Shown here: positions 46,049-58,159 of the stretch, piece after piece | Numbering within the stretch: the stretch's first letter is position 1 | Layout of the letters: each line of letters opens with the position of its first letter | Source: Trichosphaerium sp. ATCC 40318 | Taxonomy: Eukaryota; Discosea; Flabellinia; Trichosidae | DNA: 64,000 nucleotides | NCBI GenBank assembly: GCA_038496445.1 | Contig: JALMLS010000637.1 | Location: 1-64,000, forward strand | Reading direction: 5' to 3' | The notes under the pieces: generated by a model | What the model was told of the DNA's origin: nothing | Database searches by the model: none | The model's input: the letters and a program-made list of their open reading frames with translations, nothing else | Made by a program: the position numbers and the translations under genes

Positions 46049-46466
46049 ATCAAAATAAATGTACATTAACTTTAAACGTTGACACTGTGAGTTTCTTTGT
46101 AAAGGTCATACCAGACAGGAAAGTTTGAATCTTTTTAGTATTGTTAATGGAACGCCGAATATTTGAAGAAGTCGAGAATTCAGTTCAATTTTACTCAATG
46201 GCAACTTATTGTATATCAACAACTAAAAAACCATTTTTGTGACTTAATTACGGCCATCATTGTAGCAACTCGATATCTACGTTGCATTGAAGAAGAGAAA
46301 GCAATAAGTCTAGTCCTATGAGGTTCAACTCAGACAACAGTGACAAAGCCATCATGAGTTAATTTTCGCGTAGCGGAAAGTATTTAACAAAATGAGCATG
46401 TAATCTTTGTGTTTTATTTTATTCCCAAAGTCACTATTGGCTTTTTGGTGTAACAACTTCTTAGTT
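46049..46466. other. Convergent intergenic region
   Basis: Between the 3' ends of the CRAL-TRIO gene and the kinase gene. No coding signal; presumably polyadenylation signals of both genes. Confidence 0.4.
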
Positions 46467-49034
46467 CTACACTTCCACCTCAATTCCCGCTTTTTTCAGC
46501 AAAGCGCGAAGCCTTTCATTTTCATTTTCCAAACTTTGTGTCTTATCCTTCTCAGCACTGTACTTATGTTCTAGGTCCTCAATACGTGCATACAAGTCAG
46601 CAACAAGTTTCTTATTTCCAACAGTCTTTTCAATAGGCGTTAACCTGACACATGAAGTGCCACCAGAAAGCTTAACAAGAGGCAAGTTCTCGGTGAGTTG
46701 TGATAAACACACAAGAATATCAGACGCTTTTGGCCTCTTCTTAGGCGCATCAGTACACCTAGCAGCAAGCGCAGCTTGAGACGTATATACATTACGAAAA
46801 GTAGCAGGTAGCTATGAAATAACAAAAAATCAATAAAACAAGTAGATACGGTTTACGCGCAAACACGTACAATACCCTTTCTAGCTTCCGATAGAGTTCT
46901 TGCTCGTTCTCCAAGTGTATTGAATGGGTTGTACATCTCTAGTAGAATCAAACCCAAAGGGAAGATGTCAACAGATTGATCGTAAAGTCCATCAACTACG
47001 TAAAAACGGTCAATCTCGAATGTGGTTTGCTTACTTGCAACGTACGTATTTCAGGAGCGGCCTACAAGGTATCAGCAACGAATTCTATGCCATTACTATG
47101 AGAAAAACGTACGTAAAGAGGAGTTCCAAGCGCTGTTGTGTGAGAATCATGAAGAATAGCTGGAGCGAAATTCTCTGGCTCTACAAAGAGTTCTTTCTTT
47201 GATAGTGTGAGATCTTTGGCCAATCCAAAGTCTGTAAACAAGTATGAATACCAAAAGCAGTATAAGATTTACTTTGCTTACCTCCTATCTTTACAATACC
47301 ATTACCATCAATAAATATGTTACTTGGCTTAATATCTTTAAGGCAGTTAGCAAAAAAAAGGTTTCCTTTGCTGTTGGCAGGTAATTTTAAATTTAAGCGT
47401 ACCACGATGAACTATCTGTGCGTTGTGAATGTAGTCAATACCTTTAACTATTTGCTCAAAAATATTCCTACAAAGGCCTTCGTCCACTGTACGTTTTGGT
47501 GCTTGCAGAAGGTCCCTGAGACATTATTAGTATTGTATACGTTATTACTAGTCGCTTACTGTAGCGTATGCTTTGAGCACAATTGAGTCTAGGGATTAAC
47601 AGTATGAGTAATGACATGTTAAGTGGCGATAACTATAAGGTACCTTAATGTATAATGTAAAACTCGGGCAGCAAATATCTGAATTGTATGGGATTATACC
47701 ATCCACAAGGCTACTATCGCTAGCACTCAGCTAAATAAAAATCAATATTATTCCACGTTTAATAACTAACGTACTCGTTTACCAGTATTACTAGCTGATT
47801 TTTCAGATTCAACCAACCAATCATTCGGTGTATCGCCAACTGAAGACTGTGACAAGTTTCCAGCACTTTGTACTGAAACTGGGCCATAATTTGAATTAGA
47901 AGCAGGTCCTTGTGTTGATCCTAAGGACACAGAGTGTACAGGTCTAGGGCCTGAAGATACAGAGCTAGAGTAATCTAATAAAGAAAATAAGAAAATAAAA
48001 CAAAACAATCCGTTTCAATACCTTCATTTTTGGGCTTAATGCTCGTGGGACCTGTATATGCCTTCCCCTCTTCTACCCACGCATGGTACTAAAAATGAGT
48101 TTAGCATAAAAAAATACGCAAACAGAAAGGCTTGCAAGAAGGAGTGAATACGACTACTTGTTCATTCTTTTTTTGAGAAACGCGTAGAAAAACTTTCTTT
48201 TAAGTCACTTGCAAATTTAAATAACGGGAAACGTACGTATCGAACGATATGGTGGTGTTCGAGGCGAGCCAAAGTCCGTACCTACAAAGTTAAGTCAAGA
48301 ATTTGGCCAAAAACTGAGAATAACGTAGGAGCTATTTCTTTACCTCTCTAAAGGTCTTCTCTAGCTTCTGTGCGCACTCATAAGCGCTCTTAGCTTGTAC
48401 TTTTATCTTTTTAATGGCATAAAACCCGCCTGAATTCCAGTGAGTTTAAAAAATCACAAAGCGTAAAAACTGTCTTTTCTAAGCGCAAGGGCTATGTGTC
48501 AACGATTCTGGAAAAAAAGACAGCGTCGTTTTTAGATAGGTAGACAGAACATACCATCAAGTCTGTCACGCGCTTTATACACGGAACCGAAGCCCCCCTT
48601 GCCTAGTCTCTCTCTTTTTTCGAAATAATTTTGAAATACTCCTCGAGAGACAGTGTAAGGGTTCGTTGTAGAGAACCTATAAGTGTACTGTTAGCTATAG
48701 AGGTACCTCCTTTGCGCCGTACCTAGGTGAGCCGCGTAACGCAGAATAATACAGTTTTTCTAGTCCCTTTAGCAAGAAGTGTGGCTGCTACAGTTACGTC
48801 ATCAAAGATGACGGATATGTGGCTCCAATTGGAACAAATTGACAGTAATGAATGGAAGAAAACTTAATTTTTTGAAAAAAATTGTTTAACGTTATACCGC
48901 CGTATGTGGATACTATTTTACTAAAAATGGCGTATTTTGCGTACCTCTGGCCTGTATTGTACAATTTGATTTTCGCTTGTTGCTTTAAGTACTGCTAAAT
49001 CACTTTCACTACTGCTACGGGTTGTTTTATACAT
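46467..49034 (-). CDS. eIF2-alpha kinase family protein kinase
   Basis: Start chosen at ATG 49034 (MYKTTRSSSESDLAVLKA). The kinase domain has the Gly loop LGKGGFGSVYKARD, VAIK-type YAIKKIK, a long Ser-rich insert between the lobes (SVSSGPRPVHSVSLGS...), FEQIVKGIDYIHN, VHRDIKPSN split by an intron after the Asp codon, DFGLAKDL, then ALGTPLY...PE, YDQSVDIFPLGLILLEMYNP and a subdomain XI Arg. A C-terminal coil (YARIEDLEHKYSAEKDKT) follows. The N-lobe insert, the SVDIF-LG-ILLEM signature and the GxPxY-type activation segment are typical of GCN2/PERK/HRI/PKR kinases, which phosphorylate eIF2 to lower translation in stress. No RWD, HisRS-like, luminal or dsRNA-binding domain is seen, so HRI-like is the best guess; the sensing input is unknown. 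Confidence 0.85.
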
Positions 49035-49892
49035 TATTTAACAAACGGTATCTTATTTACAATGGTTTGTTTAAAACTTCGTTAAATAGTCGTTGACGCA
49101 AACCAATGGCTAGCCAACAGTTACAGCGTTATTCATTATTTGTTTTTAGTGGGTTTTGTTGTATTGATGACGCGGTTTTAACTGACCGTTTCTTGTTGGT
49201 AGAATTACTGATATTTCATAGGAAATTCGCTTGTTTTTCACTTTTCTTTACACGTAACCGGTTACTCACGAAAGAGTCATTTCAGTTCTTTGCATTTCCT
49301 TGCCACCTATCGTTTAATCAGTATAACAATCACGTGTACGTCCACGTTGATTTTGTGGTGCAATTTTAGTTTGTAACGTGCACTTTAAAGTCAACTTTTG
49401 TCACTAGTTTTCTTCTGCTCATTTACAGATGGAAGCCAAAAAAAATAAAACATAAGTATCTAGCTTGTCAGCAACGAAAAACACAACTCAATCGCATGTT
49501 CAATAAACAAAACGAGCCTAATTGCAGTTCAGGATTCAACAATTCTTTGAATAACACTGAAGTTCTACGTAACTTTTGAGCCGTAGTATCCTCAAAACCT
49601 ACCCAGTAACCTGCACACTATTGGGTACTTATTGAATTTAAATCTAATTGTCATTACTCCAGTGTCACATCTTACTTATCAGTCACTAAAAGGATTTCTA
49701 ATCTTATGTGTAAGTATAATAGATACTGGAAACAGTTTTATTCGTACGGCGTTGTTCCTACTTAGTAATTTCTTGCCACATAAGCTAATACTGGTTGAAT
49801 CGTTTAACGATTGTCAATGACTTTCTTGGGTGTTCTTTTTGACGTTGCTATTTTATGCCAATAAATACTCAGATAATCGGCTACACGCTACA
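49035..49892. promoter_or_regulatory. Divergent intergenic region
   Basis: About 860 bp between the kinase (minus) and MFS transporter (plus) starts, with one CACGTG at 49332. The open frame 49106-49369 shows no recognised family. Confidence 0.4.
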
Positions 49893-52095
49893 ATGAGGAC
49901 AGTACTAAACATTTTTAGATTTGTTTCGCTCCTAGGCGGTGTTGCTGTTTGTATTGGTTGTGGTTCCCTCTACGCCATGCCAATCTTCTCAGATTACCTA
50001 GAAAGGGAGCTAAAAGCAACGCCAGTAGAAGTACGTTACTACTTTTGTTATTTGCTTATCTAAGCCAACAAACACAGATGGGGCTTATTGCCGCTCTTGG
50101 CTGGGCCGGCTTTGCTATTGTTTGTGTTCCACTTGGTATATTACAAGTACGTACTAAAATGGCGCTTTTATCGTTAATGTTCACGTGATTTTGCGGCTAA
50201 CACGTGCTTTTGGAACTTTTTTTTGTACGCGTTTAAGAATTGTTATTAACATAATTCTCAAGGGACATTTTGGACATCGTCCACTATTAGTGTTATCATC
50301 TCTTATTGGCGGTATTGGGTATATATTACTGTGGTCTTCTACAACACATAGCAAGCCTAAACCATCACTTTCCCTTTTTGCAAGCTGTTTCTTTTTCATT
50401 GGAATGAGCAGCTATGCCGGGTATGGAAACTACTAAATTGTGTGACAAAATACTTACTCGTTTTACTAAGATTCAGCGCAGCTCTTTGTGGAAATATTAA
50501 GAACTGGACGCCAAGGCATCGTGGCGTTATCATCGCTATACATGGTACAAAGTAATTTTTTACTTTTTTTTTGGAACTAACTGTCAGTTGTTCAGTTGCT
50601 GGTTTTGGATTCTCTTCGGGTTGGTATGCCTTTATGCATAGATGGGCCCTTGATATGAGTTATGAAAGACTATTTTTCACGCTTGCTGTTTGTCATATTC
50701 TACTACCGATCATAGGACTCTTCCTTGTCAGAGGTCAAGTGTTATTATTTTACTTTCTATTTGTTAAAGTTTTGCTAAAGACGGACTCATACCTGAAGTA
50801 CTACATATTACTGATGATGTAGTTGATAAAACCAAAATCCCTGTATCATTATATGGAGAAATCACGTGCCCTGCGATTGCAACTCATCCAGGTATGCTCT
50901 TTTTTAGAACATAGTCCGTGCTTTTTCCTCTTTATACGGATATACCATGCCTGTCAAGTTTTTAATATATTAATATATCGATAGTCTGGTTGTTCGTATG
51001 GGCAGGGTTTATAGTAGGTGGAAGCTCAGCGCTGATGCTACCTCAGGTACTATTTGATTCGTAAATGGCATCTTGATTTATTCTTTTTTTGCTATATAGG
51101 TTCTTGGTCCACTTTCTAAGTCACTTAGAGGTATATCTATGGAGGATGAGATGGTATTCGTTATGGCTATTTGTTTTGGTATATCTGCCCTTGCATCAGG
51201 ATTCCTCAGTGATTTTTTTATAAGAAGAGCACCACGTGTACAACAACTATTTATCATTTTTAACTAAAATCTCCGAAATAGATAACATGGATGGTGCCCG
51301 GTTTATTATCCATAGCCATTGCCCAGGTACATACTGTACCTTTTAGTATTTTAAATAGTGTATAGATTCTATCAGCTATAGGTATGAGTTGGTATGTATT
51401 ATGGGTGGCTGTTGTAATGAATGGTATCGGGCTCGGACTTATTTTTGTTGGAAGTACGTTTAACATATACCATGAGCTCTGTGCTTTCGTAGAAACTACA
51501 TAGACAGTTTTTGCTTAGTCAAGACTAATTTAATTTAGCACTAATAACAATAAATGCTTATTTCGGAGACACCAACTACGCAGCAAACGTTGCATGGGTT
51601 TTACTAGGTAAGCTTTGTCACCAAAAAAAAATTAACAGAAAATTTGAAAATAAACAAAGATTGATTCAATTGTTACTTAAGGTATGGCTTTTGGTGATAT
51701 TTTACTTGAAATTATTGGTGCTGAGATATATAAGTCAAAAGCCAACGACAGCGGAATATGTGAAGGTGAGTATTTAACACATTTTTAAGTGTCACAGTTT
51801 TCAGTTTTTTTCGAGGTTGTTTTAATACTTTCTAGATGGGTATAATTGCTTTCGTATAATATTTATTATAACGTCAGTTGCAACAGTATTAGTTTGTTTG
51901 CCAATGACAATTCTTGTTCGAAATGCAAGAAAGAGAGAACACAGGTATGACCTATTTCACAAAAACAACTGTGCAAATAAGCTAAACGATCTCGCTTTAT
52001 TTTGTTTTACAGTAATATCTAATTTCTTACTGATTACTAATGTTACTAATAGATGGTTACACATGGAAGAAATGTCAGATTTTGAAGATTATTGA
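49893..52095 (+). CDS. Nodulin-like MFS transporter
   Basis: Ten or more exons with short introns encode about 12 membrane segments. Landmarks: N-terminal RTVLNIFRFVSLLGGVAVC and GSLYAMPIFSDYL; GLIAALGWAGFAI; GHFGHRPLLVLSSLIGGI (loop 2-3 signature region); NIKNWTPRHRGVIIAIHG, close to the N-xxFP-xxRG motif of nodulin-like/NFD4 and Mch1-type MFS carriers; a cytosolic loop with VLHITDD; and the second half with LFVWAGFIVGGSSALMLPQ, MVFVMAICFGISAL and GIGLGLIFVGS. The last exon (splice acceptor before ATGGTTACAC) ends EEMSDFEDY. Substrate unknown; relatives are linked to organic acid, iron or monocarboxylate transport. Start at 49893 gives a short cytosolic N-terminus. Confidence 0.8.
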
Positions 52096-52425
52096 AAGCT
52101 GCTAAGCTGCTGTTAAAGAAAAAAGTTTTTTTGTTGATGCTGAGTTTCATATGTCTTTCAATTACCAATATTGAGAACGTGTTAGATGATGTCTTACCCA
52201 TGAGTATACTTTGAATGTTGACGTCACTGTTTTGGTTTCATATCACGTGTACGCAACAGCGACTGCTTTTGTGAATAGTTCGATGAGATCTCGAAAACGC
52301 TTTTATCGACAGGTTCTCTGAATTAGGTTTTTTGTAGTCAGTTGTGGTCTTTTGGTCTTTTCTGAATTTATAGCCTGCAAAACACAATTCCAGTTAATAA
52401 AACAGTTTCTTTGCAAGTAATAAGA

Positions 52426-53981
52426 ATGGTTGAAGACAGTACGTCGCGTTTAATATATGTACAGACCTTTTTTCGTACTTTTTAGGCAAATGCACTTCAA
52501 ACGCATTCTTTACAATTACAGACGCCATAACCTTCGATTTAATAGCTAAAAATAATAAATTGCTTTGTACTCAGCTGGAGGGACCTCTAACATTTACTAG
52601 CACAAACAATTGTCATTGACAACGGATCGCACAAAATTAGGGCTGGGTTTTCGGGCGAAGAAGAGCCAAACATAATTTTCTCGTCTATAATTGGTTTCCA
52701 ATCAAAAACTGACTCGGAGCAAGAAAAAACCGATTCCTACGTTGGCGATGAAGCAATGTCAAGACGTGAAACCTTGTCTATAAGAAATCCAATTGAAAAA
52801 GGAAGAATCAACAGCTGGGACGATATGGAGAAGATATGGCATCATGCCCTATATGATAAGCTCAAGGTTGCTCCAGAAGATCACACGTTCCTAATGACTG
52901 AAGCTCCACTTAATCCAAAAGCCTCAAGGTTCGAAACAACGTTCAAGGAAAGGAAGTTGAGGGGGTTTTTTTCTTTTTTTTTTCCTCTTTTTTTCAGTGC
53001 TCATCGTTTTCTTTTAGAGAAAATATGGTTTCTATCTTGTTTGATAAGTTTAATGTAAAGGCGATACATATTGCGTCACAACCTGCATTATGTCTTTATG
53101 GTTCTGGTAGAACGACAGGTATTGTGATTGACTCTGGGCGTGATATTACAAGAGTTGTTCCAGTCAGTGATGGTCTTGTGCTTCCGCATGCAATACTCAG
53201 TATAGATATTGGTGGCCGCACTATAACAGAGTATTTGAATAAACTGATTTCTAGCGGAAAGGATAGTTCCATTAAGACAGTATATGATGTTAATACTGTG
53301 CGAGAAATGAAGGAAAACTTATGCTATGTGGCCAATGACTTTGAAAAAGAAATGAAAAAAGATACTTTGGAAGGTTCAAAGGTACTTGCTTGAAGTACAT
53401 GTCCTATTTTTAAACTGCTTTTATCATTATGCACCAGTTTCGTATGTTTATACTTCATTATTGTAGTGTTTACAGTCTCCAATGAACCTAAAAAAATTTC
53501 GCAGTTGATTTTTTGGAGCAAAGATTCACTTCTCTTCATGCTTCCTCTTACCCTTATTTTCTCTTAGTCTTATGAAATATCAAGCGGTAATAATATCAAG
53601 ATAGATAAAGAAAGATTTAGGTGCACAGAAGCACTATTTCAACCAAGACATATTGACATGAATTGCTCTGGCATTCATGAAATGGCTTATAGCTGCTTAA
53701 CAAAATGTGATGTAGAGTTCCGTAATGAATTATATGGGAATATTGTGTTGTCTGGAGGTAATACAATGATAAAGGGTTTCGAAGAAAGATTACAAAAGGA
53801 ATTAACCTCAAAATGTGGAGATGTATTTACACCAACAGTGTTTGCAGAAAATAGTAGAGATTATAATGCATGGATTGGTGGTTCTATAGTTTCTTCACTT
53901 GATGGATTCTCCGATATGTGCCTAACAAAAGAATGGTTCGATGAGCATGGACCAAGTAGAATACACACGCTTTGTATGTAA
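52426..53981 (+). CDS. Divergent actin-like protein (orphan ARP)
   Basis: Four exons. MVED is followed after a 160 bp intron by TQTIVIDNGSHKIRAGFSG, so the start and first junction copy conventional actin. FLMTEAPLNPKASR, then SGRTTGIVIDSGRD, LPHAILSIDIGGR, ENLCYVANDFEKEM, NIVLSGGNTMIKGFEERL and the end WFDEHGPSRIHTLCM are all recognisable actin blocks. Total is about 370 residues, actin-sized. The nucleotide pocket is altered: phosphate loop 2 reads DSGRDITR instead of DSGDGVTH, loop 1 lacks the usual GMCK, and the DNase-loop region is replaced by a charged Ser/Glu/Lys stretch (FQSKTDSEQEKTDSY). Reduced ATP hydrolysis or polymerisation is inferred. It does not match ARP2/3, ARP4 or ARP6 signatures I can recall, so it may be lineage-specific. 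Confidence 0.85.
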
Positions 53982-54250
53982 ACCATAAACACAGATTTTA
54001 GTGTTGCCTTTCACAGATAGAAATATCCAAAAATGAGTTTTTAGTCTTTCTTTGTTCCGTTAAAACGGGTCATTCACGTGACTTGTTTGCTATCAGTTAA
54101 TTCTGATAGCAAGGAATCCGTTGTTGTTTTTGACATAGTGAGATTGATCGAGTTGTACGTAATAAAGTCAGAGGCAGAAAACAGTTGACTTTGTGCCAGG
54201 CAGCGCTTTGCGAATTTAGTACGCGTGGCACGCAAGTTGTCGTTTCAGTT
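53982..54250. other. Short intergenic region
   Basis: Between the actin-like gene and the BAG gene, with one CACGTG at about 54076. No coding signal. Confidence 0.4.
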
Positions 54251-54959
54251 ATGGCTTCTGTAAAATTTGTGTATCGCTACAAACAGCGCAATTATATTGT
54301 AGCTGTTAAAAAGTTTGGTACAACTGTTTTAGATTTAAAAAAGGCTATACACGCCTCATGTGGTCTTGGTATGCTCTATAACATGTCATCAAACTAATAA
54401 TAGCACAGAAGTAGCCAAACAAAAGATAATAGGATTGGAAAAGGGTAAAGTAGCTCTAGATAATGTAAGCGTTTTCTATTACGTATATTGACGCGTCCGT
54501 AGGTATATTTATCGTCAGTGAAGCTTAAACGAAAAAACAAAATAAAACTCATCGAAATATCGCCACAATCATTTAAAGAACCGCCAAAACCTCAACCAAA
54601 AGCGCCTGCACCAAAACCGTCACCTCAACCACAAAAACAACAAAAACCACAAAAGGTACCTCAAAACGCTCTTAAATAATACCTAAAACAATATACAGAC
54701 AAAACTAGAGCAATTACGTGAGATTGCAGAAGAAATTGTAACAACAGAGACAGAAGTGACAATACTCACTTCTATATCACCAACAGAACTTACAGACACA
54801 CAGAGATTCGACCTTCGGAAATATGCGGAGTACTTGACACAAAAAATGCTGGTTCTAGACGGCGTCAGTGGTGGTGATGATGTTCGTGTTGAAAGAAAAA
54901 AACTTATTGTACACATACAAGACCTTCATAAGAAAATAGAAGAAGCTCTAAAAGCATAA
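54251..54959 (+). CDS. BAG1-like Hsp70 nucleotide-exchange cochaperone
   Basis: Start at ATG 54251 (MASVKFVYRYKQRNYIVAVK). The N-terminus is a ubiquitin-like fold (first strand-turn-strand, then TTVLDLKKAI), followed by a Pro/Gln/Lys-rich linker (PPKPQPKAPAPKPSPQPQ) and a C-terminal BAG three-helix bundle. In the third helix, MLVLDGVSGGDDVRVERK and VVHIQ-type IVHIQDLHKKIEEAL match the Hsp70-binding face of BAG1. The protein ends at TAA 54957. UBL plus BAG is the BAG1 layout: release of substrate from Hsp70 and hand-over to the proteasome. Introns are at about 54371-54399 and two more in the linker; exact exon ends in the linker are uncertain. Confidence 0.85.
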
Positions 54960-55504
54960 AAATCATCAAACAAATCACGTGTTTTGGAAAAGAAAAAAAA
55001 GTACAAAAACAACCGTGTCTCAACTGGTTTGGGAGTAGTGTGTGGGAGTTCTATGAGGGAAAAATATTGATGGATGTAATACATCGACAACAGGATAATC
55101 ATTGTACTTGTAACATAATACAAAACATAAATGTTAATGAAAAACTAAGCAAGAAAAACTCGTTATTTTAGTTTGGATGTTTTGTCTACATGTGATCTAA
55201 TACAATTCAACGTGCCATAAAGGGCGTTAGCCCTTACCTCCACTGGCCATTCATCCAGCGTAGTAACGTAGTAAGGTCATATTCATCTAAGCCCAAATTC
55301 AGTAAATATTGTTGTTTGCAGTGTTACGTAAAATATTCACTCATGAGATCTCGTTGTTTTGACTTGAGATGCAGAGGTAGTTTTGGCTTCAGTAATTTTG
55401 TTTTAATCATACAAACTATCTTGGTTTACACATTACATACTAATATCAAGCATACACATTTTGTTTAGAAGACCTTTCTTTACTAATCTCCCTTGTTAAA
55501 TAAA
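54960..55504. other. Convergent intergenic region
   Basis: 3' ends of the BAG1-like (+) and lytic-enzyme (-) genes face each other here. One CACGTG near 54976. No coding or RNA gene signal. Confidence 0.4.
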
Positions 55505-57513
55505 TTATCCTAGACAGCACTCTCCACTGACACCAGGACAATATCCTTTAGCGAATTTACCGTTGCATGAACCAGATGGTAGGCACAGACCAATTTCACG
55601 TCTTACAACGCACAAGTCACGAACGTAGTCACTATCCTAAAGAAAAAAAAAGATGTCAGTCAAGATATCTCTTAACTTTGTTTGAGTGTAGAAGATGTAC
55701 GTACATTATAGTAAGTAGCTTCTATTGTACGACGGTTTACGAGACCAGCTGGTGTAGTTCCTCTAGTGGTTCTAGCAAGACTCAAAAAGGCGGTTTTAAT
55801 TGAAGCTGAAAGAAGTTAGTACAACAAAGGAAAGTTTTTAGTAGATGTATGGGTAACGTACATGCTCTCGCTCCTTCACTGGCTCTCTTATATAAATCAG
55901 AAGACTTGAATCTTTTTACGCCAACGCTTAAGGCAACAGATACCAATGCGTCAAACTGGTGTTGTTTCAAAGGAAGGCGTATTGCACTAAAAAAGTACAT
56001 CAGTATTGTCTTAACAAACGGTTCAAGCGTATCTACGTACCGAACAGCTCGAGCTTCAGGAGTCATAGAACTATCAAAACGTAATATGGCGTCACCTTCA
56101 AAATGAGATAGAAATGGGATAACAATAAATGGCTATTGAATAAAAGTTAGAGCATGTCAAAAAAAAAACTCTTCCAAAAAAAAACAATCACAAAGAAAAG
56201 AGCAACGTACTTTTCCTCTAGGATTCAATGCGATAATTTTATCACAATCGTTATAATCTGTAGCTTTAGAACCTCTTACACACTTGTGACCATATCCAAC
56301 AGCAGTAATACCGTTTGAGTACGTTTTGAAATTTCCAATGAATCCTTCAAAATTTTTCATCATTTCTAATCCACGTTCAGTTACTGTCATTTCTGAGTTT
56401 ACTGTTGGTTCAGCTTCTTCTTCTTCTTGCGGTATTTCTTCCTCAGGGACTTCAATTTCCTCTTCTTCTTGCTCACAAGTTGAAGCAATTGCAAATCCTG
56501 CAAGTGGAGCTGAACCAAGTTTTCTACCCGTATTCCAACCATATCTACCATCTACTTTAAGTGGCCTAGCGTTTGGATTGTTGATATTCCAAAGTCTAAG
56601 CAAACTAAGTTAACAACAAGCCGAGAAAAGAAAAGGAAAAAAAAAATCAAAAACAACATCTAGATGTTGAACACTGAGCTTCTAAACTCTCGCTATGGTA
56701 TGTCACTTACTGTTGGAATGCCTTAATAGACTCAGGGATGATTGTATTATCACCATGAACGTAATCAAAATGAACTGGATCCCAACTACCAAGAAATTTC
56801 CAACCAAACCTTCTAATCGTATCGATGGTATACCTAGAAGGATTATGTCTCACTCCGTTTCTCACTTCAACGAAATCCACACCGAGACCGCCATTATGGT
56901 TGCTTTGGCCTAAGGAATCAATAAATACGACTTATCTTGAGGTTATCGCTTTGTTCGCGTATAGAGATAATTATACACTCCATACCTGGTGGTGCGGCAG
57001 CTCGAATACATCCTGAACCTCTCCAGCTTCTTAAAACATATTGGTCAGCTAAAGTACGAAAACCGCTGTTGATTCTGATTCTGAGGCTAGGACGAGTATC
57101 TAGGTATGCAAATAGCGCGTCTACTGCAGGTGCTTGCATGAATCTGTAATTCCGAAAAGGTTTAGTGAACTGTGTTTTGGAATCAGAACAATCCAATAGC
57201 GTACGAGAAGATATGAGAGTCGTGTGCGATTTGTGGGTGCCCCGAGAATGATTTAAACTTTGTTTTAGTAATGCATTGCATTTGTTTAACAAGTTGGGTG
57301 CTTAGTGCATTTACTTTCGCTGTAGAGCATCTTTCGCTATTTGGAGCATTGCGTGCATCTAATAAGGTATTAGCGCACACTCTTAATACCACAGGAGGCT
57401 CCTATGTTGACTTTGAAGTATTTCGTACAAGAATAAAGCGATTGAGCTTGTACTATTGATACAATGGTTATAAATAATGCAAGAACTGCAAAGTTCTTTG
57501 CTGTTGTGGTCAT
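55505..57513 (-). CDS. Secreted peptidoglycan hydrolase: M15 peptidase + GH24 lysozyme
   Basis: Start ATG 57513 with a signal peptide (MTTTAKNFAVLALFITIVS). A 57 bp intron then keeps the frame into a Cys-containing mature start (RVCANTLLDARNA). M15-type D,D-peptidase: NSGFRTLADQYVL, then SNHNGGLGVDF (zinc His and Asp) and WDPVHFDY (third zinc His). IKAFQQLLRLWN plus DGRYGWNTGRKL is a peptidoglycan-binding-like segment. A Glu-rich linker (EQEEEEIEVPEEE) leads to a T4-type GH24 lysozyme with the catalytic Glu in KNFEGF and GITAVGYGHKC, then LPLKQHQFDALVSVALSVG and GLVNRRTIEA. The C-terminus is a Cys motif (SGSCNGKFAKGYCPG...CC) like those on fungal secreted lytic enzymes. Target: bacterial cell wall, outside the cell; role as antibacterial or digestive enzyme is inferred. 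The domains look bacterial or phage-like, suggesting ancient transfer, but introns and signal peptide show it is domesticated. The usual Asp of GH24 is not obvious. Confidence 0.85.
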
Positions 57514-58159
57514 TCTTTTGAAATACGAGAATTATAAGGCAAAAGAAAAACATACTTTCCTTTTTTAATCCCTTTGTTCCTTTTTCATCGTAATACTTGG
57601 GTTGGTATTTGGGACCTAGCGTATAACAAAAGCAGTAGCTGAGACAACATTGTTAAGGCATTAGAACGATATACAACAATTTCTGAAAGTCCGCTAATTT
57701 CTGAAAAAAAATTTTCATCGACATACCGTAAATCAACATTAACCATAAGCTTGAGCATAACATTACCGACACTATTACTTTTTTTTTCCTCTTATAGTTT
57801 TTCTCCTTCTTCTTTCAAAAACCCAAGAATTTTTGATATTGTAACGCCTTTATTGTTTTGTTTGTACTAGTAGAGCATACAATAGGCTTCTTATAAGCAA
57901 CAAACGAGAAAATAAGGCAAGTAATGGTAATGGTTGTTGAGGTTAAGAGGGAATACAGAGTTGGTGACTATTAGCGTCACCAAAACAGTTAATGGCGCCA
58001 AACACTAAGTGTTTGTTTTCATCAACCGTCGACTGTCAAGTCAGACACTTTTTTTTTTTCTAATGACAACCGTTTATAGCGTCATATGTTTGAGTATCGT
58101 CATCTCCTGGTAACTACACATCTTTAGCATCGTTATGTTTAGTCATTGCTTTGTATTCA
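57514..58159. other. Intergenic, no gene seen
   Basis: AT-rich, with several poly-T runs (for example at 57779 and 58050) and a short GTTAATGGCGCC-type word. No coding signal. It contains the 3' end of the Ctr gene and the promoter of the lytic-enzyme gene. Confidence 0.35.

Noticed and set aside
49106-49369. Separate gene between kinase and MFS transporter
   Set aside because: No recognised motif, no splice partners, and it lies in the likely shared promoter region.
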